Source: Pseudomonadota bacterium
Lineage (GTDB): Bacteria; Pseudomonadota; Alphaproteobacteria; Rhizobiales; Xanthobacteraceae
NCBI GenBank assembly: GCA_023387735.1
Contig: JAEWHP010000033.1
Coordinates: 36,137-100,136, forward strand
Direction of reading: 5' to 3'
DNA length: 64,000 nt
The notes beneath the pieces are model-generated. The model was not told where the DNA came from, did no database searches, and saw nothing but the letters and a program-made list of their open reading frames with translations. The translations under genes were made by a program, and so were the position numbers. This document shows, piece after piece, positions 46,842-55,733 of the stretch. Every line of letters starts with the position of its first letter. Position 1 is the stretch's first letter.

Positions 46842-49241
46842 TCACTTGAACGCCACCTTCATTCCCGCCACGAACGCGCGCGGCGAACCGGCGTAGATCG
46901 AACCGGTGGTGTTCGCCAGCACGTTGGCGAGGTTTTGCGCACCGCCCGGCGTGACCGTGTTGGCGATGTTGTTGGCGGAAGCGACGTAGGTCCGGTCGAA
47001 CACGTTCCTGACTTCGAAGAACAAATTCAGCGACTTGAAGTAATCGGAAATCAGATCCGTCTTGTAGTGGACGTTGAGATTGACCAGTTCGTAGCCCGGC
47101 GCCTTCAACAGGTTGGCGTTGTCCATGTAGAACGAGTCCTTCCACTGCACCTCGACGAAGCCGCCCAGACCCGCGAGCGGCCCCCACATCTGGTCATAAC
47201 CGAGCCGCGCCGTGAGTTCGTTCGGCGAGATGCCGGGAATCTTGTTGCCCGCCCGGTTGAAGCTGAAGACGCCGCCGTTGGCGATGTTCTCGGTGTATTC
47301 GGTGTAGAATTGATCGAGATAGGTATAGGCCGCCGTGAATCGCCAGCCGGGATAGAACTTCCAGTCGGCGGCGATTTCGACCCCGCGATGCTCCGATTTC
47401 GGGGCGTTGAACGTGTAAGTCGCGTTGGGGGGAGTAACCCCGCCGGCAGCCTGGGTGGCCTGCGTCACCAGCTCGTTCTTGAAGAATTCGTAGAAGCCGG
47501 TCGCGCTCAGCGTGAACGTATTGTTCGGCGTCCAGTCGAAACCGATGTCGTAGCCGAGGTTCTGCTGCGCCTTCAGCCCGGTGTTGTTGCCGTTCTGTCC
47601 GTTCGCAAGCACGAACAGGTTTCCGACCTGCGGCGTGCCATATCCGGTGGCGACGCGGCTGCGGAACTGCCACTCGGGGTTCAACCTGTAGACCAGCGCG
47701 AATTCGGGCGCGGTGTTCTGGAATTGCCGGTCTGCGGTGATCGGGGGACCGATCGTCGGCGTCGGGACATTCACGGTGTTGTATCTGTAGACCGTGTTGA
47801 TCCCCCTCAGCTGCGTGGTTTCCCATCCGATCCCGGCAACCGCCGTGAGGCTTGGATTGATCTTGAGTTCCTGGCGCGCCCTGACGCCATAGTTGGAGGT
47901 GTCGCTGAACGTATTGCTCTGCAGCAGTCCGAGCGTGGCGTTGCCGCCGGGCATGACATTGCGCGTATCGCTGGATGCCGTCAGCGTGTTGTACCAGCCG
48001 CCGAAATAAGTGGTCGAATCCATCCCGAAGATTTCACCGCGCTTGGTGATATCGCTCATGTAGTTGTACGACGGGAAATCGCCGATCGCGCTGGTGGCGC
48101 CTGTCGGCTGATTGATGTTGCGGTCGTCGAACACGAACTGGTTGCGCCAGGTCGTCGTGTTGTCGAAATCGTGCTCCCAGCGGCCACCGACGATGGTGCG
48201 GCGATCCTCGCGGCCGAGTCCGGCCTGCACCGCGGTGACCGGGCTCCGCGTACCGTTGAAGCCGTTGTTGAACAGCGACACTGTTCCGCAGCCGGCCACG
48301 CTGGCAAACTCGCAGCCCTGCTGGAACGGGTTCTGATTGTACTGGTTCAGCGACAGCCGGATCGGCAGCCTGGTTTCGAGATTGTTGTTGATGAACTTGA
48401 CGGTGAAGCGGTCGTTCGGCGTGGCGTGCAGCGTGCCGAGGAAATTGACCGTCTGGGTATTGTACCAGCTGTTCTGGATGAAGCCGTCGCCGCGGGCGTC
48501 GCTGGTAAACAGCGAGTACTCGAAATTGCCGACCTTCTTGCCCGCCGTCAGGTAGTTGGTGAGATAGCCGAAGCTGCCGCCATCGACGCCATATTCGACG
48601 CCGTCGATGGTCCGGCCCGGGCGCGTGCGGAAATTGAGCGCGCCCCCGGTCGCGTAGTTGCCATAGAGCGCCGAAGACGGCCCCCGGATGACATCGATCG
48701 CGCTGTAGGCGCGCGGATCGATCAAATCGCTGCGGGACAGCCCGTCCGGCTGCGTCACCGGGAACCCGTCCTCGAAGATCACGAGATTGCGGATGGCGAA
48801 ACCGTTGCGTGCGTTGGAACCGCGGATCGAGATGCCGATATCGCGCGGCCCATTGCCCTGCTTGACCGAGATGCCGGGGCTCTCGCGCAGCACGTCGGCG
48901 ACCGTGACAGCCGGCCGGTTGTCGAACTGGCTGCGGTCGATGGTCGTCTCGGTCTGGCCGGTCGGCGCCTGGTAGAGCAGTGCCCGGGCCACGCTCGGGG
49001 TGATGCCCGCCGTTTGCGACACCGCCGGCGGCGGGTTCGCGGAAGGTGGCCTTGCCTGCGGTGTCCTCGCTGAGGTGCGCGCCGCGGGTCTGCGGGCCGC
49101 AGGCCTTGATGTCGCGACGCGTGGGGCGTCGACGGTCACCGCCGGCAACGACGTCTGGGCGATCGCGTCTGATGACGTGAGGGATAGCGCACTGCCGAGC
49201 ACAATCAGGCTCGCGCTGCCCAAGGCACGATGGGGATACAT
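46842..49241 (-). CDS. TonB-dependent outer membrane receptor (probable copper uptake)
   Basis: The 799-residue product has a signal peptide, then a Pro/Ala/Arg-rich stretch of about 50 residues, a plug domain ('PAVTVADVLRESPGISVKQGNGPRDIGISIRGSN', 'IDVIRGPSSALYGNYATGGALNF'), and a 22-strand barrel. Its genetic company (PCu(A)C, TlpA-like, DUF2946) resembles the copper-starvation operon pcuABCDE of Bradyrhizobium, in which PcuB is a TonB receptor, so copper or a copper complex is the likely cargo. That assignment is inference; siderophore transport is the alternative. Start MYPHRALGS at 49241. The propeller gene follows 29 bases later. Confidence 0.9.
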   Translation of the reverse strand: MYPHRALGSASLIVLGSALSLTSSDAIAQTSLPAVTVDAPRVATSRPAARRPAARTSARTPQARPPSANPPPAVSQTAGITPSVARALLYQAPTGQTETTIDRSQFDNRPAVTVADVLRESPGISVKQGNGPRDIGISIRGSNARNGFAIRNLVIFEDGFPVTQPDGLSRSDLIDPRAYSAIDVIRGPSSALYGNYATGGALNFRTRPGRTIDGVEYGVDGGSFGYLTNYLTAGKKVGNFEYSLFTSDARGDGFIQNSWYNTQTVNFLGTLHATPNDRFTVKFINNNLETRLPIRLSLNQYNQNPFQQGCEFASVAGCGTVSLFNNGFNGTRSPVTAVQAGLGREDRRTIVGGRWEHDFDNTTTWRNQFVFDDRNINQPTGATSAIGDFPSYNYMSDITKRGEIFGMDSTTYFGGWYNTLTASSDTRNVMPGGNATLGLLQSNTFSDTSNYGVRARQELKINPSLTAVAGIGWETTQLRGINTVYRYNTVNVPTPTIGPPITADRQFQNTAPEFALVYRLNPEWQFRSRVATGYGTPQVGNLFVLANGQNGNNTGLKAQQNLGYDIGFDWTPNNTFTLSATGFYEFFKNELVTQATQAAGGVTPPNATYTFNAPKSEHRGVEIAADWKFYPGWRFTAAYTYLDQFYTEYTENIANGGVFSFNRAGNKIPGISPNELTARLGYDQMWGPLAGLGGFVEVQWKDSFYMDNANLLKAPGYELVNLNVHYKTDLISDYFKSLNLFFEVRNVFDRTYVASANNIANTVTPGGAQNLANVLANTTGSIYAGSPRAFVAGMKVAFK

Positions 49242-49340
49242 ACCAAGATATTCCTGACGCCAGCTCTCTGGCCGGCTTGAATGAACTGCACCAACCGGCA
49301 CGGCTGTCGCCGCACCGATCACTTCGGGTGTTTCAGGTCG

Positions 49341-49712
49341 TCAGGAAATCGAGGGGGGCGCGCGCGCCTGTGCATGCGAGCCGGCGCGGGAGGCAAATCG
49401 TTCCGGCGCGAACTCGGTCCACACCACGCGCGCGGAATCGCGAACGAGCTGTATCGCGGCCGTGGCCTGCGGCCCATCGACCGGCGCGCCGGTCTGCAGC
49501 ACGCTGCACACCGAACAGCAGCCGTCATGCGCGCGATGAGAAGTCGGGTTGGTTTGGCCGGCTCCGGGATCGCCATTGCCATGGCAAATGACGGCCCCGG
49601 CGAGCGGATCGGAGGCTGCGATGCTGGCCGCCCAGCATGCGCCGATGGGCGCAAAAATCTGCACCATCAGCGCAATCAGGACTATCGGCAGATACTTCTT
49701 CAGCCGGTGCAT
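49341..49712 (-). CDS. DUF2946-like periplasmic Cys/His-rich protein
   Basis: The 123-residue product has a signal peptide (MHRLKKYLPIVLIALMVQIF, cleavage near WAAS) and a short Cys/His-rich core: ICH at 42-44, His59, His62, and HDGCCSVCSV at 62-71. This pattern is typical of DUF2946, a family often found beside copper-related TonB receptors. It is the first gene of the operon, 99 bases before the receptor gene. A role in periplasmic metal handling is likely but unproven. Confidence 0.75.
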   Translation of the reverse strand: MHRLKKYLPIVLIALMVQIFAPIGACWAASIAASDPLAGAVICHGNGDPGAGQTNPTSHRAHDGCCSVCSVLQTGAPVDGPQATAAIQLVRDSARVVWTEFAPERFASRAGSHAQARAPPSIS

Positions 49713-49975
49713 CGAGAACCCATCCTGACTCCGAGCTTAATCACCCTGAGGGCCCGAAGTCGAGATCAGGTTCCCGGAACTATGTTGCGGCTTCAAGGAA
49801 GAAACCCGGCAAAAACCGACGCATTTTTTAGCTTTCGGGAGGCGCCCTACGGGGATACCAAGCCGTGGGGGTATTGAGGTTAAATCCACAACCACTGATG
49901 GCAAAATATCGATCATTTCGCAGAATGCTGGAATTTTGAACAATCGTTGCTGAAAATGGTGACAAGACGAAAAAG
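49713..49975. promoter_or_regulatory. Control region upstream of the copper-type operon
   Basis: About 260 bases lie between the DUF2946 start (minus strand) and the plus-strand small ORF at 49976. The region is AT-rich for this genome, especially 49800-49830 and 49875-49960, and contains the short palindrome GTTCCCGGAAC near 49771. I could not match a known copper or iron operator, or a cobalamin riboswitch box. Confidence 0.4.
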
Positions 49976-50107
49976 ATGGTCTACCAATTCGGCCTCAGGC
50001 TGGCCGAGAGGTTTAAGCTTGGTGGTCCAAGTCTCGGGAGGAGCCCTGACGCGCACAAGCAGCGTCGCCTCGTCAACAAGATCAAATCCAACTTTTCGAG
50101 GAAATAA
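49976..50107 (+). CDS. Candidate 43-residue basic protein with its own terminator
   Basis: ATG at 49976 opens a 44-codon frame (MVYQFGLRLAERFKLGGPSL ... ending NKIKSNFSRK). It is strongly basic and helical, and about 70 percent of codons end in G or C. A stop lies 11 codons upstream, so this ATG is the only standard start. The ribosome-binding site is weak. A strong terminator starts 17 bases after the stop on the same strand. A non-coding RNA ending at the terminator is the main alternative. An antisense frame at 49913-50236 reads less like a protein and has no terminator. Confidence 0.4.
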   Translation: MVYQFGLRLAERFKLGGPSLGRSPDAHKQRRLVNKIKSNFSRK

Positions 50108-50124
50108 GGGTCGACACAATTTTT

Positions 50125-50154
50125 GAGCGGGGCCAGGGCCCCGCTCTTTTTTTT
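50125..50154 (+). terminator. Strong Rho-independent terminator
   Basis: GAGCGGGGCC and GGCCCCGCTC form a ten-base stem with almost no loop, followed by eight T residues. It is the clearest intrinsic terminator in the window. It acts on the plus strand, on whatever transcript covers 49976-50107, and insulates the globin gene. Confidence 0.9.
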
Positions 50155-50219
50155 GCAGAGCGTTTTGTTTTCGCACGCATTGCACGAACATTCCAAGACG
50201 TCGAATATCTCCGAGCGAC

Positions 50220-50636
50220 ATGCCGGACTCACCCAATCCGATCGAACGAAGTTTTGAAATCGCAGCCGAGCGCTGCGAGGATCTGACGCCGCCGGTCTAT
50301 CGCCGCCTGTTCGACGCGCACCCCGAGGCCCGCGCAATGTTCCGCTCCGAGGGCAGCGAATCGGTCAAGGGTTCGATGCTGGCGCTGACGATCGACGCGA
50401 TCCTGGACTTCGCGGGCGAACGCACCGGACATTTCCGCATGATCGAATGCGAGGTGTCGTCGCACGATGCCTACGGCACGCCGCGCGAATTGTTCGTAAG
50501 GTTCTTCGGCATCATCGCCGAGACCGTCCGCGAAATTCTCGGCTCGGACTGGACACCCGAGATCGATGCGGCATGGCAGCGACTGCTCGGCGAGATCGAC
50601 GATCTTGTTGCAGCGCAGAACCAACCTTCGAACTAA
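50220..50636 (+). CDS. Single-domain globin
   Basis: The 138-residue product has globin-fold features: N-terminal 'IERSFEIAAERCEDLTPPVYRRLFDAHPEARAMF' with the CD-loop Phe, and 'IECEVSSHDAYGTPRELFVRFFGIIAETVREILG', in which the His of SSHDAYG is the likely proximal haem ligand. There is no reductase domain. Such proteins bind O2 or NO; the physiological role here is unknown. It follows the strong terminator and precedes the ABC importer genes. Confidence 0.85.
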   Translation: MPDSPNPIERSFEIAAERCEDLTPPVYRRLFDAHPEARAMFRSEGSESVKGSMLALTIDAILDFAGERTGHFRMIECEVSSHDAYGTPRELFVRFFGIIAETVREILGSDWTPEIDAAWQRLLGEIDDLVAAQNQPSN

Positions 50637-50820
50637 GCCTGCGACTCGTTGCGCAGAAGCGATGCCGCGGCAACCGAAGTCATCATAATTTCAGACCACA
50701 CGACAAACGCCCACCGGTCCGCCGGTGGCGCAAACGCGACGATTGTGAGAGACTTCCATGATCCGCGGCGCGTGCAATCGACGCCACGGTCAAAAAACAA
50801 CGACAGAGAGGGAGCGAACG

Positions 50821-51840
50821 ATGTCTGGGACAGGGAAATCCTCAACGACAAGACGTAATCTTCTTCAGGCGGCGGCCACCGCAGGCGCCGCATCCGCCCT
50901 GCTCGGCAGCCTGGGCGTCAGTCCGGCGCTCGCCGCGGCGGCGCGGTCCGAGAAGCCACTCAAGGCGGCGTTCTCCAATGCAGGCTTGCAGGCGACATGG
51001 TGCGCGCAAGGAAAGCAGGCAGCGGAATGGTGGGGCAAGCTGTTCAACGTCGATGTCACCTGGTTCGACGGCCAGCTCGACGCGGTCAAGCAGCGCGCGG
51101 CGATCGACAACATGGCTTCGCAGAAATGGGATTTCGTCGCCATCCAGGCGTTCGGCATCGGCACGCTGACCCAGCCGGTCAACAAGATGATCGATGCCGG
51201 CATTCCCGTGATCGACATGGACACGCTGATCGCCCCGCTCGATCAGATCAAGGTTCATTCGTTCCTGGCGCCGGACAATGAATTCATGGGCGCGTCGGTG
51301 ACGCAGGCGCTCTGCAACGCCATGGGCGGCAAGGGCAAGATCATCATGACGCAGGGCGCGCTCGGCCATACCGGCGCGCAAGGCCGCGCCAAGGGATTCG
51401 AGTCCGTCGTAAAACAGTTCCCGAACATCGAGGTGCTCGACACCCAGCCGGCCGACTGGGACGTGTCGAAGACGGCGCGTCTTTGGGAAACCTATCTCAC
51501 CAAATACCCGCAGATCGACGCGGCCTTCTTCCACAATGACGACATGGCGCTGGCCGCCTACAACATCATGAAGGCGCGCAACCGCACCAACATCCTGATC
51601 GGCGGCGTCGATGCCATGCCGCCGGCGATCCAGGCGGTGAGCGAAGGGCGCATGTTTGCGACCGTCCGCAACCCCTCCTGCCGCATCCATGGCGGCGCCA
51701 TTGTCGCCGGCGTCGCGGCGGTGACGGCGGGCGAGAAAAGCGGACAGGGTATTCCGAAACACGTGATCACGGATGGCCCGGTGGTGACAAAGGCCAATGC
51801 GGCCGGCATGCAATGGATGGAGAACCACTTCCTGATCTGA
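50821..51840 (+). CDS. Sugar-type ABC transporter substrate-binding protein (RbsB family)
   Basis: The 339-residue product has a twin-arginine-like signal (STTRRNLLQAAATAGAASALLGSLG, cleavage near ALAAA) and the peripla_BP_4 fold: 'QWDFVAIQAFGIGTLTQPVNKMIDAGIPVIDMDT'-like ligand stretch, 'FFHNDDMALAAYNIMKAR' and 'GGVDAMPPAIQAV'. AGAGAGGGAG upstream sets ATG 50821. It is followed six bases later by the ATPase gene. The convergent mtnK suggests a methylthioribose or related thiosugar ligand. Confidence 0.9.
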   Translation: MSGTGKSSTTRRNLLQAAATAGAASALLGSLGVSPALAAAARSEKPLKAAFSNAGLQATWCAQGKQAAEWWGKLFNVDVTWFDGQLDAVKQRAAIDNMASQKWDFVAIQAFGIGTLTQPVNKMIDAGIPVIDMDTLIAPLDQIKVHSFLAPDNEFMGASVTQALCNAMGGKGKIIMTQGALGHTGAQGRAKGFESVVKQFPNIEVLDTQPADWDVSKTARLWETYLTKYPQIDAAFFHNDDMALAAYNIMKARNRTNILIGGVDAMPPAIQAVSEGRMFATVRNPSCRIHGGAIVAGVAAVTAGEKSGQGIPKHVITDGPVVTKANAAGMQWMENHFLI

Positions 51841-51846
51841 ACCAGC

Positions 51847-53349
51847 ATGCCCTCGGGACCTCAGCCCATCCTTGAATTGCAAGATATCACGAAGTCCTTC
51901 GGCGGCGTCGAGGCGCTTCGTGGTGTCGACTTCGCGCTTTCCGCCGGCGAGATCCACGGTCTCGTCGGCGAGAACGGCGCCGGCAAGAGCACGCTGATGA
52001 AGATCATCGCCGGCGTGCATACCGATTTTTCAGGCGGCTTCGTGCTTGATGGCAAGGAGACCCGCTTTCGCTCGGTGCGCGACGCGCATACGGCGGGTAT
52101 AGCCATGGTGCATCAGGAACTCAGCGTGGCGCCCGACCTTTCGGTGGCCGAGAACGTGTTCCTCGGCAACCAACCGACCAACCGCCTGGGATTCGTGCAA
52201 TGGCGGCGCATGGCCCGCGAGGCCGGCGAGCAACTCAAGCGGTTCGGAATCGACGTCGATCCGATGTCGCGGCTCGGCGACCTGCCGATCGGCCTGCAGC
52301 AATTGATCGAGATCGCCCGCGTGCTGTTCTCGGGCGCCCGCATCGTCATCCTCGACGAGCCGACCTCGGCGCTGTCGCCGCCGGAAGTGGAACGCCTGTT
52401 CGCAACGCTGAAACGGCTGCGGGACCAAGGCACCAGCATCGTCTTCATTTCGCATTTCATCGAGGACATCCTGCGTGTTTCCGACGTCGTCACGGTGTTC
52501 CGCAACGGCCGGAAGGTCGCTGAAACGCGCGCGGACGAGACCAGCAAGCCGGCCCTGATCGAGGCGATGATCGGCAAGGGCCGCGAAGCACTGGAAGAGA
52601 CCTACACCCACGACATCATGCTGCCGCCGCGCGCCGAGCACCCGGTGGTGCTGAACGCCAGCGGGCTGTCGCTCGCCCGCAGCCTCAAGGACGTTTCGTT
52701 TGAGGCCCGCGCCGGCGAAGTCCTCGGCATCTACGGCTTCATGGGCTGCGGCCAGCTCGAACTGGCGCGGATCCTGTTCGGCAAGCTGCGCCCCGACCAG
52801 GGCACGCTCGCCGTATCCGGCGACCGGAAAGCGTTCCGCAGCACCGCCGATGCGCGCCGCGCCGGGATCGCGTTCGTTCCCGAAAGCCGCCGCGACATGC
52901 TGTTCCTGCAGGAGCCGGTCTACAAGAACATCTCGATCAGCATCCTCGACCGCATCTCGCAGTTACTTCTCAAGCCCTCGCGCGAGCGTTCGATCGCCGC
53001 AACGCAGGTCGAGCAATTGCAGATCAGGCCTGGCGGCGTCGAACTCGAGCTCGGCATGCTCTCGGGCGGCAACCAGCAGAAGGTCGCGCTGGCCAAGTGG
53101 CTTAGCTACCCGCCGCGCGTGCTGGTGCTGTGCGAGCCGACCCGCGGCATGGATGTCGGCGCCAAGAACGACGTCATCCACATCATCCGCGACCTGCGCG
53201 CACGCGGACTGGCGGTGATCGTGCTTTCGACCGAGCCGGAGACGGTGCTCTCGCTCGCCGATCGCATCATCGTACTCAAGCGCGGCGCGGTGGTGCGCGA
53301 ATTTTGCAACGAACAGATCAGCAAGGACCGCCTTCTGGAAGCGGCGTAA
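51847..53349 (+). CDS. Sugar ABC transporter ATPase (RbsA/MglA type)
   Basis: The 500-residue product has two ATPase halves, as in RbsA and MglA. The first has 'GENGAGKST' (41-49), a Q-loop region, and Walker B 'IVILDEPTSALSP'. The second has a degenerate P-loop ('GIYGFMGCGQLELARILFG') but keeps 'LSGGNQQKVALAKWL' and 'VLVLCEPTRGMDVGAK'. This asymmetry is normal in the family. It lies between the binding-protein and permease genes. Confidence 0.94.
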   Translation: MPSGPQPILELQDITKSFGGVEALRGVDFALSAGEIHGLVGENGAGKSTLMKIIAGVHTDFSGGFVLDGKETRFRSVRDAHTAGIAMVHQELSVAPDLSVAENVFLGNQPTNRLGFVQWRRMAREAGEQLKRFGIDVDPMSRLGDLPIGLQQLIEIARVLFSGARIVILDEPTSALSPPEVERLFATLKRLRDQGTSIVFISHFIEDILRVSDVVTVFRNGRKVAETRADETSKPALIEAMIGKGREALEETYTHDIMLPPRAEHPVVLNASGLSLARSLKDVSFEARAGEVLGIYGFMGCGQLELARILFGKLRPDQGTLAVSGDRKAFRSTADARRAGIAFVPESRRDMLFLQEPVYKNISISILDRISQLLLKPSRERSIAATQVEQLQIRPGGVELELGMLSGGNQQKVALAKWLSYPPRVLVLCEPTRGMDVGAKNDVIHIIRDLRARGLAVIVLSTEPETVLSLADRIIVLKRGAVVREFCNEQISKDRLLEAA

Positions 53350-53374
53350 GGGGACGGTACCCGGGGAGAACGAC

Positions 53375-54412
53375 ATGGCGAGCGATGAAAGCGCGACGGT
53401 CCCGGCGGCGGATCGCAAACGGCCGCGCGGCCTAGGCGCCACGCTGCGCTCCCAGATGCGGAACATCGCGCCGTTCCTGACGCTGATCTGCCTGTTCAGC
53501 TTCTTTGCGGCAGCAAGCCCATCGTTCGCGACGCTCGATAATTTCGGCAACATCCTGACCCAGATCTCCGTCACGGCCATCATCGCGGTCGGCCTCACCT
53601 TCGTGATCCTGTGCGCCGAGATCGACCTGTCGGTCGCTGCCATCGCCAACGTCACCGGCATCGCGGTCGCCTACTTCACGGCGCAGGAATCCTACGTCAA
53701 CATCGCCAACATGCCGATGCCGGGATGGGTCGCGATCGTACTGGCGCTGGCGCTGTGCGCCTCGCTCGGCCTCGTCAACGCGCTCGGGCTGACGCTGATC
53801 GGCATCCCCTCCTTCATCATGACGCTCGCGATGATGCAGATCGCGGCGGGCGTCTCGGCGCTGCTGGTACGCGGCCAGATCGCCTACAAGGTTCCGCCGC
53901 TCGTCACCACGCTGGGATCGACGTCGATCGGCGGGGTACCCTGGATCGTGATCGTCGCCGCCTTGATGCTGCTCGCCGGCCACCTGGTGCTCACTTACAC
54001 CCGCTTCGGCCGCTACGTTTACATGGTCGGGGGCAACCGCGAGGCGGCGGAATATTCCGGCCTCAACGTAAAACTCATCCTCGCCAGCGTCATGGTGATC
54101 TCGGCGGTTTGCTCAGGCATCGCCGGCATGCTCGGCGTGGCGCATTTCGGCAGCGCGCAGCAGAACGAGTTCGACACCTATCTGCTCGATTCCATCGCCG
54201 CCGTCGTCGTCGGCGGCACCAGCCTGTTCGGCGGCCGCGGCGGCATCGGCAATACCATCGTCGGCCTGTTCGTTCTCGGCGTCCTCAACAACGGCCTCGA
54301 CCACGTCAACATCGACAGCTTTTTGAAGATATTGATCCGCGGCCTGATCCTGCTCGCGGCGCTCGTGATCAACGTCTATGCGCAGAAGTTGCGCGAGCAG
54401 TCGGCCGACTAG
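53375..54412 (+). CDS. Sugar ABC transporter permease (RbsC type)
   Basis: The 345-residue product has about nine or ten membrane helices of the BPD_transp_2 family, including 'GLTFVILCAEIDLSVAAIANVTGIAVAY' and the conserved 'AEYSGLNVKLILASVMVISAVCSGIAGML' and 'VGGTSLFGGRGGIGNTIVGLFVLGVLNNGL'. A hydrophilic N-terminus of about 30 residues precedes the first helix. It completes the importer and ends 10 bases from the stop of convergent mtnK. Confidence 0.94.
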   Translation: MASDESATVPAADRKRPRGLGATLRSQMRNIAPFLTLICLFSFFAAASPSFATLDNFGNILTQISVTAIIAVGLTFVILCAEIDLSVAAIANVTGIAVAYFTAQESYVNIANMPMPGWVAIVLALALCASLGLVNALGLTLIGIPSFIMTLAMMQIAAGVSALLVRGQIAYKVPPLVTTLGSTSIGGVPWIVIVAALMLLAGHLVLTYTRFGRYVYMVGGNREAAEYSGLNVKLILASVMVISAVCSGIAGMLGVAHFGSAQQNEFDTYLLDSIAAVVVGGTSLFGGRGGIGNTIVGLFVLGVLNNGLDHVNIDSFLKILIRGLILLAALVINVYAQKLREQSAD

Positions 54413-54422
54413 CGCGGCAGAC

Positions 54423-55733
54423 TTAACTGCCGAAATCCGGCTGCCAGTCGCGCACCTCTCGCGCCGCCGCCGTCACGGCGCCGATGGCGCCGAATGAAGC
54501 TGTGTCCACCATCATGGCGCGTGCCAGCCGCAGGCTGCGCGCTTCGCAAACCGCCCGCTGCCGTGGATCCTCGATCAACTCGAAATCGATATTGTGCGCG
54601 AGCCCCAGGATGCGGCGGATGATCTTGGCCGCCGCAAATCCCACGGTGTCGCCGAACAGCCGTTCCATATAGGCCTGCTGCTCGGCCTCCAGCCGCACTG
54701 CGCCGGCCTCGCCTGCGAACAGCGTTGCCGGATACGCATCGCCACCGGCTTGCGTCCGCCAGAGATCGACGAACTTGCGGGCGAACTCCATCCAGACGTT
54801 CTCAACCGCTTCCAGTACCCACGCCTCGAACGCACGCCGGTCACCGGGCGTTCGCTCGTGGCCTGACGACGCCAGAAAAGCCATCAGCAGATTGGCGATG
54901 ACGGCGCCGATATCGAACCCCATCGGGCCGTAAAAGGCGAACTCCGGATCAATCACCATGGTCGAACCGTCCGTCACCATGATCGAGCCGGTGTGGAGGT
55001 CGCCGTGTATCAGGGCCTCGGGAGAGCCCATAAATTTCAGCTTCAGCCGCGAGACCGCGACGTGCAGGTCGAGGTCTTCGCGGAAGACAGCGGCCGTTGC
55101 ATCCAGCCACGGCTGGGTCCAGCGGTTCTGCTCGGCCACGCGGTAGGGGTCGGTGAAGATCAGGTCTTCGGTGATCTTGCACAGTGCATGGTTGCCGGCG
55201 AACGCGGCGATCCCCTCTTTCTTCTCCGCGGCCGGCACCGCGAGGTCGGAGCTGAGGTACAGCGTGCGCGCCAGGAAGGTCGTGATGTCGTCGACGAAGC
55301 GCGGATAGGTCGTCCCGGCAACCAGCCCCTTGCGCATGATGATGTGCGGCTCGAGCAGTTCCATCACGACGAGCGCGAGCGCCTCGTTGTGGTGCAGCAC
55401 CGCCGGCACCAGGTCGGGCGCCAACCGCACCTGATGCGTCAACGCCAGATATTCGTAATGCGAGCGCGACAGCGGCAGCGGCCAGCTTTCGCCGACCAGC
55501 CGCACATAAGGCAGCGCCTGCTTGACGGCGACGCCGCCCGCCGTCCCCTTGACGATGAACACGAGATTGAGGTTGCCATCCCCGACCTCGCTGATCGACC
55601 ACGCAGCCGGCGCGCCGCCCAGCCGGGCCGCGACGGCGGGAAGCCTTGCGAGGTAATCCCGCAGATCGGCCTCATGAAGAATTCGATAGTCGTCCTGCCG
55701 GGGATCAGCCAACGGTCGATGCTGTGAACTCAT
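54423..55733 (-). CDS. mtnK: 5-methylthioribose kinase
   Basis: Phosphorylates methylthioribose to MTR-1-phosphate in the methionine salvage pathway. The 436-residue product has the aminoglycoside-phosphotransferase-like kinase fold: 'SEVGDGNLNLVFIV' (G-loop), catalytic 'HGDLHTGS' (243-250) and metal-binding 'DPEFAFYGP' (262-270), with the long C-terminal helical region of MtnK. MtnA, its usual partner, is not in the window. The adjacent ABC importer suggests uptake of the substrate. Confidence 0.93.
   Translation of the reverse strand: MSSQHRPLADPRQDDYRILHEADLRDYLARLPAVAARLGGAPAAWSISEVGDGNLNLVFIVKGTAGGVAVKQALPYVRLVGESWPLPLSRSHYEYLALTHQVRLAPDLVPAVLHHNEALALVVMELLEPHIIMRKGLVAGTTYPRFVDDITTFLARTLYLSSDLAVPAAEKKEGIAAFAGNHALCKITEDLIFTDPYRVAEQNRWTQPWLDATAAVFREDLDLHVAVSRLKLKFMGSPEALIHGDLHTGSIMVTDGSTMVIDPEFAFYGPMGFDIGAVIANLLMAFLASSGHERTPGDRRAFEAWVLEAVENVWMEFARKFVDLWRTQAGGDAYPATLFAGEAGAVRLEAEQQAYMERLFGDTVGFAAAKIIRRILGLAHNIDFELIEDPRQRAVCEARSLRLARAMMVDTASFGAIGAVTAAAREVRDWQPDFGS

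Noticed and set aside
46749..49073. 774-codon plus-strand frame antisense to the TonB receptor
   Set aside because: It is a shadow frame without a recognisable fold; the receptor has clear plug and barrel motifs.
49713..49975. Cobalamin riboswitch upstream of the TonB receptor operon
   Set aside because: I could not find the conserved B12-box core or a matching structure by eye.
49913..50236. Minus-strand 107-codon frame over the small ORF and terminator
   Set aside because: It would be read through the terminator hairpin in the direction without a T-tract; it has no ribosome-binding site and no domain.
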